A DNA stretch of 64,000 nt from contig VWZW01005507.1 in NCBI GenBank assembly GCA_013397115.1, forward strand, positions 589,660 through 653,659. The letters run 5' to 3'. The notes beneath the pieces were generated by a model that saw only the letters and a program-made list of their open reading frames with translations, was not told the DNA's origin and ran no database searches. The DNA comes from Edolisoma coerulescens. Lineage: Eukaryota; Chordata; Aves; Passeriformes; Campephagidae. This document shows positions 27,101 to 40,694 of the stretch, piece by piece (the stretch's first letter is position 1; the number at the start of each line of letters is the position of its first letter). The position numbers and the translations under genes are program-made.

Positions 27101-27695
27101 TATTTCTTGAAATTTTAAAAAATAAAAAAAATAGAGAAAAGAGAAAAAAAAAATGAGGTCTGAATTGGTTCAGCTTTATTTCCTCTACCAGTATTATGTT
27201 TCTTTTTGCTACCTCCTGGTTGCCTTTTTATCCCTTCACAAAATAAAACCAGATCCACACTGCAGCTATTACAGCACAGCTGTGGAAAATATTCCTCTGT
27301 CACTGAGCTAAAGAGCCTCCCCGAGTTCATTCTGCAGGTTTGCCTCTGGCACATTGCGTGGTCTGTCTGCCTTGGAGGCTCAGTCTCTCTCTGAGACAAT
27401 AACCTGACATTTCACTGCACTTTACTCCCTTTGATCCCGAGATACAGCATTTGCCTGTATTCGTCTTTGAAAATAAGGCCTGCATAATAAATTCCTGAAA
27501 ATAATGTTCAAATTATGGCTGATCTGCAGTCAGCTCCTTGTAGCTATTTCGGGGTAAATCATCCCCAGTCTTCTTACTACCCAAACACACAGGTTTGTGA
27601 CACAGCTGCCATCGTCCCTTGCCTTCACTCTGCCAAACTCTTTCATCTCTTCCCTGCCTTCCCTCACAAGCGCCTTCTCTTTGCCTCTGTTGCAG
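24153..27695. other. No supported gene; very AT-rich segment near 26.3 kb
   Basis: No exon-like structure was found. It contains the AT-rich element at 26291-26373 and several short A-runs. Open frames around 25866-26267 are unsupported by splice sites. Confidence 0.6.
26291..26373. other. AT-rich (about 85 %) tract with repeated TTTTAT/TATAAA blocks
   Basis: An 80-bp stretch of almost pure A/T with recurring TTTTAT, ATAAAT and TATATA blocks. Such tracts can act as matrix-attachment or DNA-unwinding regions, but may be no more than composition. Confidence 0.35.
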
Positions 27696-27822
27696 TTCCT
27701 GATTCCTGGCAGCCGTTTCCAAGTGACCCCTCAGCACGGAGCTGCCTTTCCTTTAGAAGAGAGCCTGCCAGGGGCAGATGCCTGCAGGCTAATGGGACTG
27801 GGCTGGAGACCTGCCGATTTTG
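27696..27822 (+). CDS. Weak exon candidate (plus strand), unidentified
   Basis: A strong acceptor, TTTGCCTCTGTTGCAG, is followed by an open frame beginning FLIPGSRFQVTPQHGAAFPL. The possible donor TTTTG|GTAGTC is mediocre, and the frame stays open for about 20 codons past it, so the right edge is uncertain. The patch is GC-richer than its surroundings, which lengthens frames. No protein family was recognised. It lies on the strand opposite the exon candidates at 9.2, 24 and 63.3 kb, so it cannot belong to the same gene as they do. Confidence 0.13.
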
Positions 27823-30663
27823 GTAGTCAAGTTATTCACGTCTCAGTTCTTCTGTCACAGAAGTGCAAGGGAGGCTCTCCTTTCCTGTAAAAGAAACTAT
27901 CAGTTATGTCACAACCTCTGGAAAGCCAAATCACTTCATCTTTGCTGGAAGGAATACAGCTGTAGCAGCATGAAAAGGGAATAAAAATGTCTTTTCCCAA
28001 AGAAAGTGACTTTTCTGTAACACACGACTAACGCTGTTTTCCTCAGGATAAAGAATGAAGCACAGACTTTGGATTGCACTGTAAAATTCAATAGTGCTCT
28101 TTCCAGCCACAGAAAGCTCCTTCCTGCCCCAGGTGACAGCAGCCTCTGGACCATGAGTCAAGTGGGAATACTGCCCCTTCCTGCAGCTGAGATAGTGTGA
28201 GCCCAGCAGTGTCACACTCTGAATCAGGCCACTGATAACAACGTGATACACAACACAAAATCGAGGGATTTAACAGTCCCATGTACAGTCTAAGATCCCA
28301 TCATTTTATTTATGTAATTCTTTAATAAAGTGAATGTAAAAAGGCTTTCATGGACAACTCAATACATTGGGTAGTCATGCATATACTCACAAATTCAGGC
28401 AAGGATAGTTTCACTCTCTCCTACATTGTACTAAAATATCCATGGATAATGGAACACTACCAAGATAAGAAAAAAATCCATCTTTTACTTAGTATCTAGA
28501 CAAAGATTACCCTAAATTGTCTGGTATTAAAACAATTATTCAAGTCATTCAACTGCCCTGCTCAATGTTAGGTTTTGACATATCACAGCTCTCATTCGAC
28601 AGCAAATCAAATGCAAGCTGCTTCTTTTCCCTGAAGATGTGTTGCTCAAGAGGGGATTTTATTCTGTAGTCTGTAAGTGCCCTAGAATTGATATGTATAT
28701 GTTAATGGAACAGTATATAAAGTCACCTCAAAGGCAATTGGTTTAAAATTGTAAACCCCTACAGATGGGATGTAGGGTGACAAGTTAATTTAAAATTAGA
28801 TATAGTGCACACCTGATAATTGAGAGAAGTGGGAGGAGGGAGAAGAAGGTTACTGCTCTATATTTGAAAAGGTGAATCCCTCCTTCATGAGCGGATGAGA
28901 GGAAGGCAATCCAGAACCATCCTGCAAGGATTTCCAAACAGCTGCATGGGCTGGGGATGGGTATTTTGGTGCTTATTATTGCTGCAGACCATTTCTACCT
29001 ATGGCAATTATCATTTGTGGGATGTCACTGCTGTGTGGGATGAAATATAATACCAAAAGGAAGCCAGAGAGATTTAAATTTCAGTTGTCAGACATGAACA
29101 CTACTTTTAGGAAGAACACTAGAACAGAGACAATGAGCAGAAAACACAGTCAAAGTAGCTTCCTATTTTAATAACAGCTCTAATTTCTGACATTCAATTA
29201 TTCATAGCCAGCTCCATGTTCCTATTGTGCCAGGAGCACTGGAGGCACTCTGAAGATAAGAGCTGCCATCCTGCCCTTGGAAATACTTTGTCTTAAAAAT
29301 TACTTAGGCAAATACTTGTGTGTGAAATCTCTCGTACACACAATGTGAGCATCAAGCAAGTGAGGATATAAACCAAACCCTGTAGGGTAAAGCAACGTGC
29401 ACAAGTGAGCCCCATTCCCAGCTCCCGAGGCTCCAGCATTTCACCTGTTGATTTACAGGACACCCAAGTCCCTTTTGACACCTGACATGAGAACTGCAAC
29501 TGCAGGTGAGCACATAAACACATTCAAGCACAAACAATGAGAAAGCAAATGTGCAAACTGGAGAGAACATCTCTAGGGATGTTTCATGACTGAAGGAAAA
29601 GCAGAAGCAGCAGTTTATCTCAACTCTAAAAAAAACCCTTAATGTAAAAATACAGTAAAAACTATAAGTGGAGCTCACAGAAAACAACAAGCAACTCTGA
29701 CTCAGCACAGCTGAAATAAAATCTAAATCAAATCTCTGTATTGCCCTTTTCCCACTTCTTCAGAAGTCAACCTAAAAGCACAAGGATGTAAAAACGCTCT
29801 AGTTTGGCAAAATAAGTCACATTCCATAAAAGACCTATTATTAGCTTTGTCACTGTTCTATTTGTCTTCAATGTCTTTTCCAATAAAACCTAGAAGAATG
29901 AAGGGCAATATAACTATTTCTAAATCTCTATGTAAACAAAAAAAGGAATGTCCCTGTTTATTTTTTAGTACAGAACTAAACACCATATCAATGATAAATT
30001 ACTTAGGGCTGTGTTCATGCTGACCTTACCTGCCACTGACTGAGAATTTTCCATCCACACCAAATAGGGAACAGCTTACAGGACACAAAGTTGGTTTTTA
30101 TAGTGTCAGACAAATTTACTTTTCTTTCTAAATGAAAAGTGTACAACAAACCTTATGGCCAGTCTCCAAGAGGCTTTTGTCTTCTCCTGCATTATAAGGG
30201 GGAACTTTTAAGTGCTGCCAAATGAAACTCTTAAGAAATCATACCTTGGAACTACTGAAATACTGTGGAAACCATCAGTCACCGAGTCACACTCCCTTTA
30301 TGCTAACAACTGACCAGCTACAGCTCCTTCTGCACTACACATTTTCTTCCATATTAGCCAAAGATTATTTGAAATAAAACTTTTCAGCTTTTCCTCTTTG
30401 ATTATTAAATATCCTTCAGCCTGCATTATCCAAGGAGCCTCTGTGAAACGAGCACATCCTATTCTTCGATGCTCCGGCAGAAGAAAGGGGAAACTGAGGA
30501 ATGAAGAGATGTTTCCATCTGTCAGCAAAGAGAGAAAGGGCAAAGGAAATGGTAGGAGCATCACAATCACCCCCAGGGCCCTCATCCACACCCAAAAGCT
30601 CAGATGCACATCTGAGGTGCTGTGGACTTGAGGAAAAAAACAGATCATGGGTCACGAGCACAT

Positions 30664-30690
30664 TTATATGTATGTATATATATATATTTA
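30664..30690. repeat. TA-rich microsatellite
   Basis: Alternating TATG/TATA units grading into (TA)n, ending TATATATTTA. Confidence 0.85.
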
Positions 30691-33600
30691 CCTCATGTAA
30701 CACCTTTCTTCCTATGATCTACATAAAGAGTGTCTTTGCAGACCAGCATTTATTCCTTCCATCAATAAGGATGCAAAAGTTTCATTTTCAGCCCTTCCTT
30801 ACCTGTCATACTCACATTTATATGGACCTACTTGCGGGACAAAAACTGGACTTGAGACAACCCACTCAGAGATTCAAAGCTTTCCATTTTAGGTTTGATG
30901 TGTTCTGGTTTATTTTTAAGAAACATTAATCATTAGCAGTGAAAAAAAAAATTGAAAGTGATGTTTCCTTCCTCTGTACAAAATGGTACATGCCATGGTT
31001 AGATCGCACATCATAACCACTTGTATGTTTAATATCAGCACAAAAATCAAAATAAAGGGGTATAAGATACATGGGTTTCCCTTTCACACCCTTTAGCTGG
31101 CATGGTAAATCCTGTTTTCTTTGCTGCTTTTCTGGGTGTGGAGCATCTCTTTTTATGTCTGCAGAAACAAAACCAGATTCAAACACACGTGGTGCTTTGG
31201 ACTTCTGAAGGAACTCTGTGTTTGGCTGACCTTTAATTTAGCTCTGAACGCTGACTGTTGTGGTCCAACACATCTACCCCAGCAACTCTAAAAGATGTTT
31301 ACCTACACACTGCTCTACCCTGTTATTCAGCAATTCTGCAGGAATGCTTTAATTCACTGACCCCTGGGAGTGGCCTGTAACATCTCCCATAATTCAAAAA
31401 GCAAGTTCATACAGTGTGGGAGAGCACCTCACTGCAAAAGGGCTGAACAACCATCATGTAGCAGCAGTGGACTGCAAGTGGTCAGTAAAAACAAGAGAGA
31501 AGAATCCACTGCTGATGGAAAGCACATTATCCATGACCAGGCCAAGAACTACTTCCAGCAGCACCAGCCCAATGGCAATGTAGAATTAGCTTTTAATTAG
31601 TTTTAACTTCTGCAGCCAGTAGGCACAGCTGGTGAAATCCTGGCATCCCAAACGAGAAGAGCAATGCTCCCATTCATGCTAAAAGAAGATCAGGAATTTC
31701 ATCTGTTGTTACAGTAGCAATTAAATACATTATTCACTTTTGTACCCCCTGCTAAAAGCAGAATAGGGTAAAAAAGAAGTGACCATATGATTTGCTTGAT
31801 TCAACAGGGTGTAGAAATTGCTTAGCTTTGAATTAGGACTCATTAGAGAAACCATAGGGAAGGAACTTTTCTTTGTCCTTCTGCACATGCATGGAAAGGA
31901 ACAAAATCTCCTTTGCCACCTAATAAGAGGACCTAATACAGCTTCCTCAATTATGGATGTTTTCTGTTACAGGGCAAATTCAGGGTTCTCTTAAACAAAA
32001 GCAGACTATAAATATTTCTTCTCATACAAGCCAAATGGAGAAAAGATCAGCAAGACTATCTGCAACCATGCTAAATTCAAGACAAGATCCTGAGACACAT
32101 TTCTCCATGTCTTTTAAGAAATGGAAATATTAACTTGGCATGTTAGAGTCACAAAAACCCCCAACCACAGTACTGTGTTCTACCACAGCTTTTCTTTTCA
32201 TATTTATTTGCTGATTGATAAACAAAACTTTGCCACTTTTTGAAATTGCTCAGTACAACTGGAGTGGAAACGGCAGCACTTGCCTGATTACAGAATTAAC
32301 TACTTGTTAAGAAGAAAACCATCACTGTGATTGACCAGCATCACTCTTCTGATGCTCTGCTCTCCTACATCAGTACAAGATACAAACATGAGACACTCAA
32401 GCACCACAATAAAGCATTTCAACCACGACCTGCCACAGGAGCTGCAAGACTTTGTGAAAAGACCTGATCATATCAACAGCTGCCAACTGAGATAATAAAT
32501 TGAAGTGACCCATGGGAAAGAAAGGTCAAAAGAAACAACATGCAAAAAACCTCCACAAAACCACCACAATACAAATTTATGTGGCTTCTTTGTTAGAGCC
32601 TGTTAATGCAACTAGAAAAACTAGTCCCACTGATGTTAGCAGGCTATACAGCAAATGCATGATCTTTATATTTTACATCAGGGGAAACTCAACTGATATA
32701 AAATGTTGTTAGTGCCTGTGAAGTGTCCTGGCTGAAAAGCTGTCCAGGGATTAGAATAATTAAAAATTATTCAGGCTCTGCCCCTTAAATCTGATAATCT
32801 ACTCCAATAAAACCATTCAATTTTTTCTTTCAACTGTGAGAAGGATTTGGTCTTAAATTACCATACTCTGATAGCTAAATTTACAGAATTAGCAATACCC
32901 TGAAAATGTAGAACCGCAGAGAGAAAAGAGAGCTCATAAAAAATAAACCTTATGGGATTGTCAATTAAGATATTTTAGCTTCCCAACTTAAAATAAATGG
33001 AAAATATGCCATATGAACCTCTGTAGATATTCAATCATTTTATTTTTATTATATTGAGACCCATAATTGTACCTGGAAGGAAGGAAAAACTGGATCACTT
33101 TGTCCCCATTGGTCTAAAAGCACAAGTACCATCAGGAGACATACCTGACTCTCTGGCAGAGTGAACAGTGATGAGACCTGCATTAGCAAAGCTTCAGATG
33201 GAAGAAAAAATAATTAGGACAGTCAGAAAAATTTCAGAGCATTTAATTGTTCACACAGCTGTGGAATAATATCCACACCATTTTGAATGTTTAACAAAAC
33301 CATAGAGGAGTAAGGAGTGCAGTGCACACCTAATCAAATGTAAATACTGCTGTGTACTTCTTTACATATGCTGAATAAAAATACTCTTGGACCTTAACTT
33401 TACCTTCTGTTGCGTGCCCCGTACTCAAAACTTAGGATTTGCTCTGGAAAACTTGTTTTGGACTGTACTGTGCAGGCTATGAAAAACAGAATCCTTCATG
33501 GAATCACATGTGTATGGGTTTTACCAGGTAGGTTTGACAAGTTTGCCTTTATCCCTCCTTCACAACATTTGCATAGAAATAATCTTCTAGGTAAAGACAG

Positions 33601-34785
33601 CTTGACTGGAGTTAATAATGTCCCCTCATTGAACTGAGGTGTTTAAGGTGAAGAAGAGTAATTTGCCTGTGGAGAGAACTTGAGTATAAAAAGCCAGCCG
33701 AGACAAAGGGTCTTTGCACTTAGTATTAAGCATTTATCACAACTGACAATGGAAAAATAAAGAAATGCCAAAACAGAAAACTATTCCCAGGAGAACAAAA
33801 CCAAGACTGAAGTTTAAAGTCTACCAAGAGCCTGCTCCTGTCCTTCTCTTTATTTACAGTGCACCAGAACACACTCAATACAGAAATGTTTGTGCAAGAA
33901 AGGCCTTGCTGGCACTGCTTCTTGAAAAATTGTCCTAAAGGAACATTCCTGTAAGAGACATTTTATGAAGGCAGTCTTGCTATAACCCTAATGGCTGCAA
34001 GCAGCAAAACAACACCTCCAGTAAAGCAGAAGCAGCAGCTTTCCTAGTGCAGCCCATAAAACCAGGGTAGGCAAATTTCTAACAGCCTCCTATTTCAGTG
34101 CCAGACTTGTCAATATTCCCTGTTTACGGCTCCTCTAAAAGGAGTAATAAACCATCTGCATCTCTGTTTAAGTAAAGCTTACAGAAAACACTTCACTGCA
34201 AAAGGGACAATAGTTTAAAGTAAAGAATGCAATGAAAAATGTTTCTACACTTAAAAAACCTCATGAGATGAGTGAATCTGAGCTATTTATTTCCTTGCCT
34301 TTTATATCTTCCCGAAGTATCTTACAAAACACACGCACCTGGTACAGCCAGACCTCCAAGTGGAGCTGACAGAGTGCAGCAAACATTTTGTTTACCAGAG
34401 ACATTTATAATTCAATTTGCAGACATTTGCAAATGTTAGCTTTCAGACTGCCCTCCTAATGGGTTCTTTAACAACTCAGGAGATGCACAGGAACTGTGGA
34501 TGTATTAGGATAATCACTCTCAGGAGTAAATTATTCCATCTAGCCTTTTAGTAATGTTTTAGCCTCAAAATGACAAACAGAAAGAGCCAACACAGAGCTC
34601 CTGGTTCTAAGGAAATCTGTCTGATGGACACGTTACACAAGTAAGAAAACCCAGGATCCAATAATTTTTAACTAATTATATCCTGAAGATTTGTTGTGAT
34701 GTTTGGAAAACTTCTGGATAGTTTAGTTACTCCAATCCTTGGTGTTGAACGTAGATGTGCAATACCCCTCAAAGGAAACAATGGA

Positions 34786-34847
34786 TTTTCTTTTGGTTTT
34801 GGTTTTTTTTTGGTTTTTTTCTTTTGTTTGTTTGGGGGTTTTTTTGG
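34786..34847. repeat. T/G-rich low-complexity tract
   Basis: About 60 bp composed of T and G with two C interruptions, built of TTTTGG and GTTTG blocks and a G5 run. On the minus strand it is an A/C-rich tract. Confidence 0.9.
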
Positions 34848-37800
34848 ACAGATGAAAAGCAAAGTCAAAATTTAGTTTGCAGTAAAATTTTCATTTTGAA
34901 TAGGGTTTTTTAATAACTTTTGATATTTTCTACCAGGTTATTATCTTAAATTACTTCAGCAATCTAGCAAAAGAATCAGTCTATTAGACTATACTGTCAA
35001 ATTCCAAATAAAACTTACAGACAACTCCAAATGTCAAATCATGCTATCTTTTGCAACCATGGGATCATTAAAAAAAGATACTGACTTCAGTGTGAGGAGG
35101 AACAAAATGCTTTTAAAAAGAATTCTTCATAAAACCCCCAAAAAATCCCAGCTGAAACCCACACAACATTTCAAGATCTTCAAGCAACTAAGAGAGTTCA
35201 GGTACAAACTTCCACAGCTAGAGAGACAGAAGATTACTTTTTTCACCTTTCTGTAAAGTGTCAAAATGTAATATTAATTCTTCCTGTTCTGAGAAAATCT
35301 AAAGAGGGCTACCAAGCTATTAAACCTTCTCGTGGATCATTTGTGGTATGAGTTATTAGCATAATTGGGGGCACATTTTATTCTGACCTTTGCAAAACTT
35401 TCATTTCCCAAATGTGATAGATACAAAGTGCTTTTATAATACCAATAATGATTATTTCCTATGGGAAACTGCCAATTATAAGTCGGTGAAAAATGCTATA
35501 TCAGATGTACATTGAGAAAATGAACACACCTACCAACAGTCAGACTAATTAAAGCCATTCCTCAAATATTAATAAAGCTTTTCACTTCCATCAAATACAA
35601 CCTGTACCTTTTCGTCCAGCTCTATCCTTGTCAGGTCATTCATTCAACAAAAATAAATGTTTGATTAGTGGTCAAATACAGCATTTCTGCTGTATTTCTT
35701 TCCCTGGCAGTAAACCAGCACATGTGGGAAGCTGTTTTAACATTTAACCACTTGACTCGAATTCACATTGTTTATATCAAGTCACATCAAGTGCCAGCAA
35801 AAATACTCAAGATAAGGAAACAAACCTCATGTTCTGGACACAGTTCTTAGAGAAAAATAAAAAGCACAGCAAAGATAAGCAGTAAACTGTCAAAGAGCTT
35901 GGGGTTTGGGTTTATAACACTGGCTCCAGCACCTTCTGCTGTGGCCACAAGTACAACAGGTAGTGCCTTTCATGGCATCATTTCCTGCTCCCGTGTCACC
36001 TGCTGTCCTGTGTCACCTGCTGCCAGCTCGTGTGCACTGCCAGGAGAAGGAGTGACAGGGAAAGCACAGCCAAGCCAAAACTGCTGAACACACTGACCGG
36101 GCAGAAGGCACGACAACTGCCTTCCCACCCACACAGCCTCACCTTCACAGCAAATTCATTGCAAATTAACACTGAAAAGAGGAGTATTAATAATGAAAAA
36201 ATCTCTTTCCAAATTGTATGTGACAATAGAAGAGCCTCCACGCTGATACATCAGTGATGAACAGAGGAAAGCCTTTGATTTCCTTCAAAATATGCACCTG
36301 GAAACTGCCTCAAACTGCTTAACATTTTAAAAGGGTAAACTTCCCTTTAAACACCAACTGTGTTTAAACACAACCTTAAAAAAAATTTTCTATAAAGTCC
36401 AGGCAAAAAATTGTTCAATTAAGACATGTAGAAAAGAGACAGAAGAAAAATAACTTAGAACCAAGGAAGTTTATTTTTTAGATTTTTCAGAATATCTAGC
36501 TAGTTGCTTACTACATCCTTAAAAACAAATGCCTTGACACAAAAGCAGGCCATAAAGGCCTGCACAGGAAAAAAAAACTCCAACTAGTTTTCAGGCAGAC
36601 AGAGCCAGATGACTTGCAGACAGGCTTGTATGCCCAAATGTTCACAACCAGGAGCTGGATACACACATCTGACCATCTGATTTAATGAGGTGAGTGAACC
36701 TTCCTTTGGAAGGGAGGAATCTGATCATCAGGTCATTTATAAAAACACGCACTGCAAACCAAGCATAAATGGTCAAAGTCTTCCAACTGTACAAAAGCCC
36801 AAGATAAGGGTGCTGCAGATCTTGAAAAAGCAGTTTATACATCAACACAAGAAATATTTGCAGTCTGTACAGTAGCTCCAGAGATGTCCTCCCAGCTGCT
36901 AACCCAGGCTGCAAAAGATCTCATAATGATCTTGTTTACGATCCACATTTTCAGTCTGGTGCAGATCAAAGAGCAAAAGATGCAGTTGTGAAATCTAAGT
37001 AGATTTACTTGCTACTTTCCATTGTAGTGTTTAACAAGTCTTATTCGTTTTGAGAAGAAGAAATGACAGCTAAAATACAAACAACTGAGAAGTGGCATGT
37101 GCATCGTTAAGCAATAAACAACATTCCCCGTTTGTCTGTCCTTCCCCTTTGGGTACAGAAAATAACTAGACAGCAGTCTCATCACTCCACATACTGTACC
37201 TTTCAAAACTTGGCACAGCAACTCTTACACATCGTGTTTCAGATCAAGCAGCTCAATACGTGCTTCAGAGATCTGGCAGCAGTTCTTTTGGGAGTTATTT
37301 CCTACTTTTCTGGCTTATGCAACCTGTCGAGTTTGGAAAATTTACACTTAGTAGATCCAAAGTATGTACACAGAGAAAGAGGAAATCATAATAACAATGA
37401 TTATAAATGAAGTTTTGAATGTAAATTCGATTTGCCACAGGTATTTCCATTACCTCCAAGAAATCATTCTGATGTGGAACAGCACGTGCCACCTTCTCAG
37501 ACTGCAGTTTTCACAGGTATTGTGATCAAAAGGGACTTGTTTGGGTAAACAGCTGCAGTGGGGCGGACTCCATAACACACACACACTCCCTGTTCTCTAC
37601 TGCAATACTCGTTTTAAGAGCAAAATTACAACAGGTAAGATATGAACAGTAGAACAAAAGCAAGTTCTGGGAAAGCCATAAGATACTGCAAAGTTTTGCC
37701 TTTGATTGGCATCTGTTTACAGATTTTTTTCTTTTTTTTACACTCAACCAAACATTGCTCCTCCATATCAGACCACAAAAGCAGTTAGAGCAAACACCTC

Positions 37801-39229
37801 TCTGAAATTTTCTACAATTTTAGGGTTTGGAGTAGTTGAAGATACTGGAGGAAAAAAATTTCTTTCTAAATACAATGCGGTTTTTGGCAATAATTTAGTA
37901 ATTTTCCTTTTTGGCTTCACCAGAAAACAATAAGGGCTAAAGATGAATGCCCTGTTCATGTGACATAAGAAGACACATCAGCTTAAAAGAGAGCATCCAA
38001 CAGGCCAGTAATCTTGCTGTATCAATAGCAGGTCTTGGCAGATAGTTTCAACAGGAGAAGAGAGTCAGAAGTGAATAAAACATTTTGTCCAAACTCAGCT
38101 GTGCACATGACCTCCTGCTTTCTTACCTACCACGTAAGTATTTCCTGTATCTGACAGCTTTATTATTATATTTCCCACTTTTGCTGCCTTGCTTCCCTCA
38201 CCTCGCAGCTCTCCCCATATTTTTCAGATCATCCAGCTTACTCTTTCACTCTCCGTTTCTCTCATAAGTGGCCTCAGTTGAAGTCAGTGGCAAAAATCCC
38301 ACTGCTCTGTCTGCAGGGGGATCCCTTGGGAACATGGGATTGTCACTCACCATCTCTGCCACCACTGCCCTCCAGCTTGGGCACTCAGTCATGCCAGCTT
38401 TGTGTAGGCTGAGAAACAAGAAAGGGAAGAGTTTCCTTCCTCCACTCCCTTCTACTCTACTCTCTCCATTTCCAGACACACACTCATGCTGGATAATTAC
38501 AGCAGACTCTTATGCTCTGGTTTGCTCCTGGATCCAGTTCAACCCACTAAGAAAACAACCAGAAAAAAGAAAAGAAGGGGCAGTGGGGAAGCCATAAAGA
38601 ACCCCAGCATGTCTTAGAAAGCTGAACCTGCACAGAACAAAATGGTTTGCGAGAACTTCACTTTCTTCAGATTTTATTGAGGCCAAACAGTACAAGGTGC
38701 CATTTTGTGCCTCTCATTTTCTGACCCATTCTTTCCACACTCTGCATTTTTGGATACAAGCCTAGGTCTTCACACATTTTAAAAGAAGAAAGTTTAACTT
38801 CAGGCATTGATGAAATAGCAATTTTGAATAAAACAACACCATGACTTAGTTCTTTACATAACCTTTTCAAAAAACAGCAAATAGTCTCTCCTTCCTAGGG
38901 AATGGCAGATAAATCTTTCAGGGGACAGTTTTACAAGCCAGTCACTTAAAGAAATACACAGACAAAGAAAACAACCTTTCTCAGCCTAAGACAACTCTTA
39001 TCATAAACAACTAAAATTTACAGGAGCCAAGATTTGTTTCCTCCCTTTTTGTGCGTTAGAATGTCTGATGATTCAGGCGTGGTTTAAGACAGACCTACCA
39101 CAGACCAGTTTAAGGCAGCAGTCTGGTAAACTTTGGAGTCCTCTCCAGAAGTCCACCAGTCACTCATTCTTTCACCACTAATGTCTGCTCTGGCAGAAAA
39201 AATGAAAACTGACTCAGATTAAAAAAATA

Positions 39230-39592
39230 ACAGAATTATGGAATACTTTTGGTTGGAAGGAGCCTTTAAAGGTCATCTAGTCCAGCATCTCCTGCAATGA
39301 TCAGGGACATCTTCAATGAGACCAGGTTGCTCAGAGACCAATCCAGCCTAACCTTGAATGTTTCCAGGGAGGGGGCACCCACAATTTAACTGGGAAACCT
39401 GTTCCAGTTTTTCAACACCCTCATTGTAAAAAAAATTCTTCCTTATATCTAGCCTAAATATAACCAGTTTTAGTTCAAAGCCATTACCCCTTGTCCTGTC
39501 ACAAAAGACCCTACTAAAAAGTTTGTCCTCATCTTTCTGTAAGACCCTCTTAAATATTGAAAGGTCTGCCAGGAGCCTTCTCTTCTCCAGAT
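39230..39592 (-). mobile_element. CR1 LINE, 5'-truncated, antisense
   Basis: GGTTGGAAGGAGCCTTTAAA followed by GGTCATCTAGTCCAGCA is the reverse complement of the CR1 3' end. Further right come the antisense matches of internal CR1 3' sequence, up to GGAGCCTTCTCTTCTCCAG. The copy is about 360 bp, the longest CR1 fragment here, and ends before any coding part of the element. Confidence 0.9.
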
Positions 39593-40694
39593 CAGAAATG
39601 ACCTTTTAGAATGTTATTTATCAGGTCTGCTCTTGGGCCAGCTCAGTCCTTGATTCACTCCTAACACAGACTTTTGGTGTGAACAAGCACCCAGGGATAA
39701 GAAATTAGTCTCCAGTCTCACTCCCAGCCTCTATTTTCTTTATCACAAGTGTCAGTTTAAATGTACATGAAACTGCAGAGAACCTGACAACCGAGACAGT
39801 AACAACTGCCATAAATTATCAGTATGCTTTTGTTATCACTTGCTTGTGAGCTCCCAGAGCTCTGCCTCCTCTCTGAACCAACAACCTTCCTCAGGCTGAG
39901 ACTTTTGCCTGTGCCTGCACTCTATGAATTTTCTGCCCTGTCCATGCTCACCTCTCTCACCATAAAGCTCTGCACAATGCTGGATGTTGCTGTAATTAAA
40001 CAGAACAGTGTTCCAAAGGAAAGCACGAAGACAACAACATGATCACAAGCAGCAGGGAATATTTGGAAAACAATACTTCATCTGGATGCAGTAAGCTTCA
40101 TTTATTTTTCTTTTGCCTCTCTATTTTTGTTTTATACTGTTGACTCCAAGTTTTAATGACCGAAGATATTTTAAGCATTCCTGACCCAGAAATGTGCTAA
40201 GAATAAGAGAACTTTATTATAAAGAAAACATTGGCCATCTGAAGGGAAACTCAGTGTATACTCCACCTAAGTAAGCTATGCATGTTGCTTATGAACAGCA
40301 GATAAGTTCTCAGACCTAAAAGAATTCAATTTCCAGAAGACAGAGATAATATGGATAAAGAATCAGATAGGCTGTAGGATTCAATGGACCTGATTAAGAG
40401 AACAGGGGATTCATAGCTAAAATGGATGCAAAATCCAGCTAAGATAGAAAATACCCCACAAAGCATGTTAATTGCTGTGTTTATCTGTAAGAAGACATCC
40501 AGTGGAGACACAGCCTAAAGCTAGGGGTGAAAACCTCTTTATTTTGACAACAGCAATCTGAGCAAATGGCCACGGTCTCTAACAAGAAAGGCAACTTTTC
40601 TTTATTCTCCCCTATAAAGTGTCACTTCCATTTTGGGACCAGTTACCATGCCCCTTATAATGCCCAGGCAGAAAATACTTTGGGACTAAAACTC
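39593..40694. other. No supported gene
   Basis: Unique-looking AT-rich sequence between the CR1 fragment and the LTR-like repeat. Nothing recognised. Confidence 0.6.

Larger units (their letters stand above)
27823..39229. other. Long stretch with no supported gene
   Basis: About 11 kb of AT-rich DNA. Items inside are a TA-rich microsatellite at 30664-30690, a minus-strand consensus donor (GGCAG|GTAAGGTC) at 30030/30031 with no good acceptor, a T/G-rich tract at 34786-34847, and an AT-rich segment at about 35340-35520 with many homeodomain-type TAAT cores that could be a conserved non-coding element. None is supported as a gene. Confidence 0.6.

Noticed and set aside
30031..30090. Minus-strand consensus donor GGCAG|GTAAGGTC
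   Set aside because: The only acceptors upstream lack a pyrimidine tract and the open stretch is about 15-20 codons.
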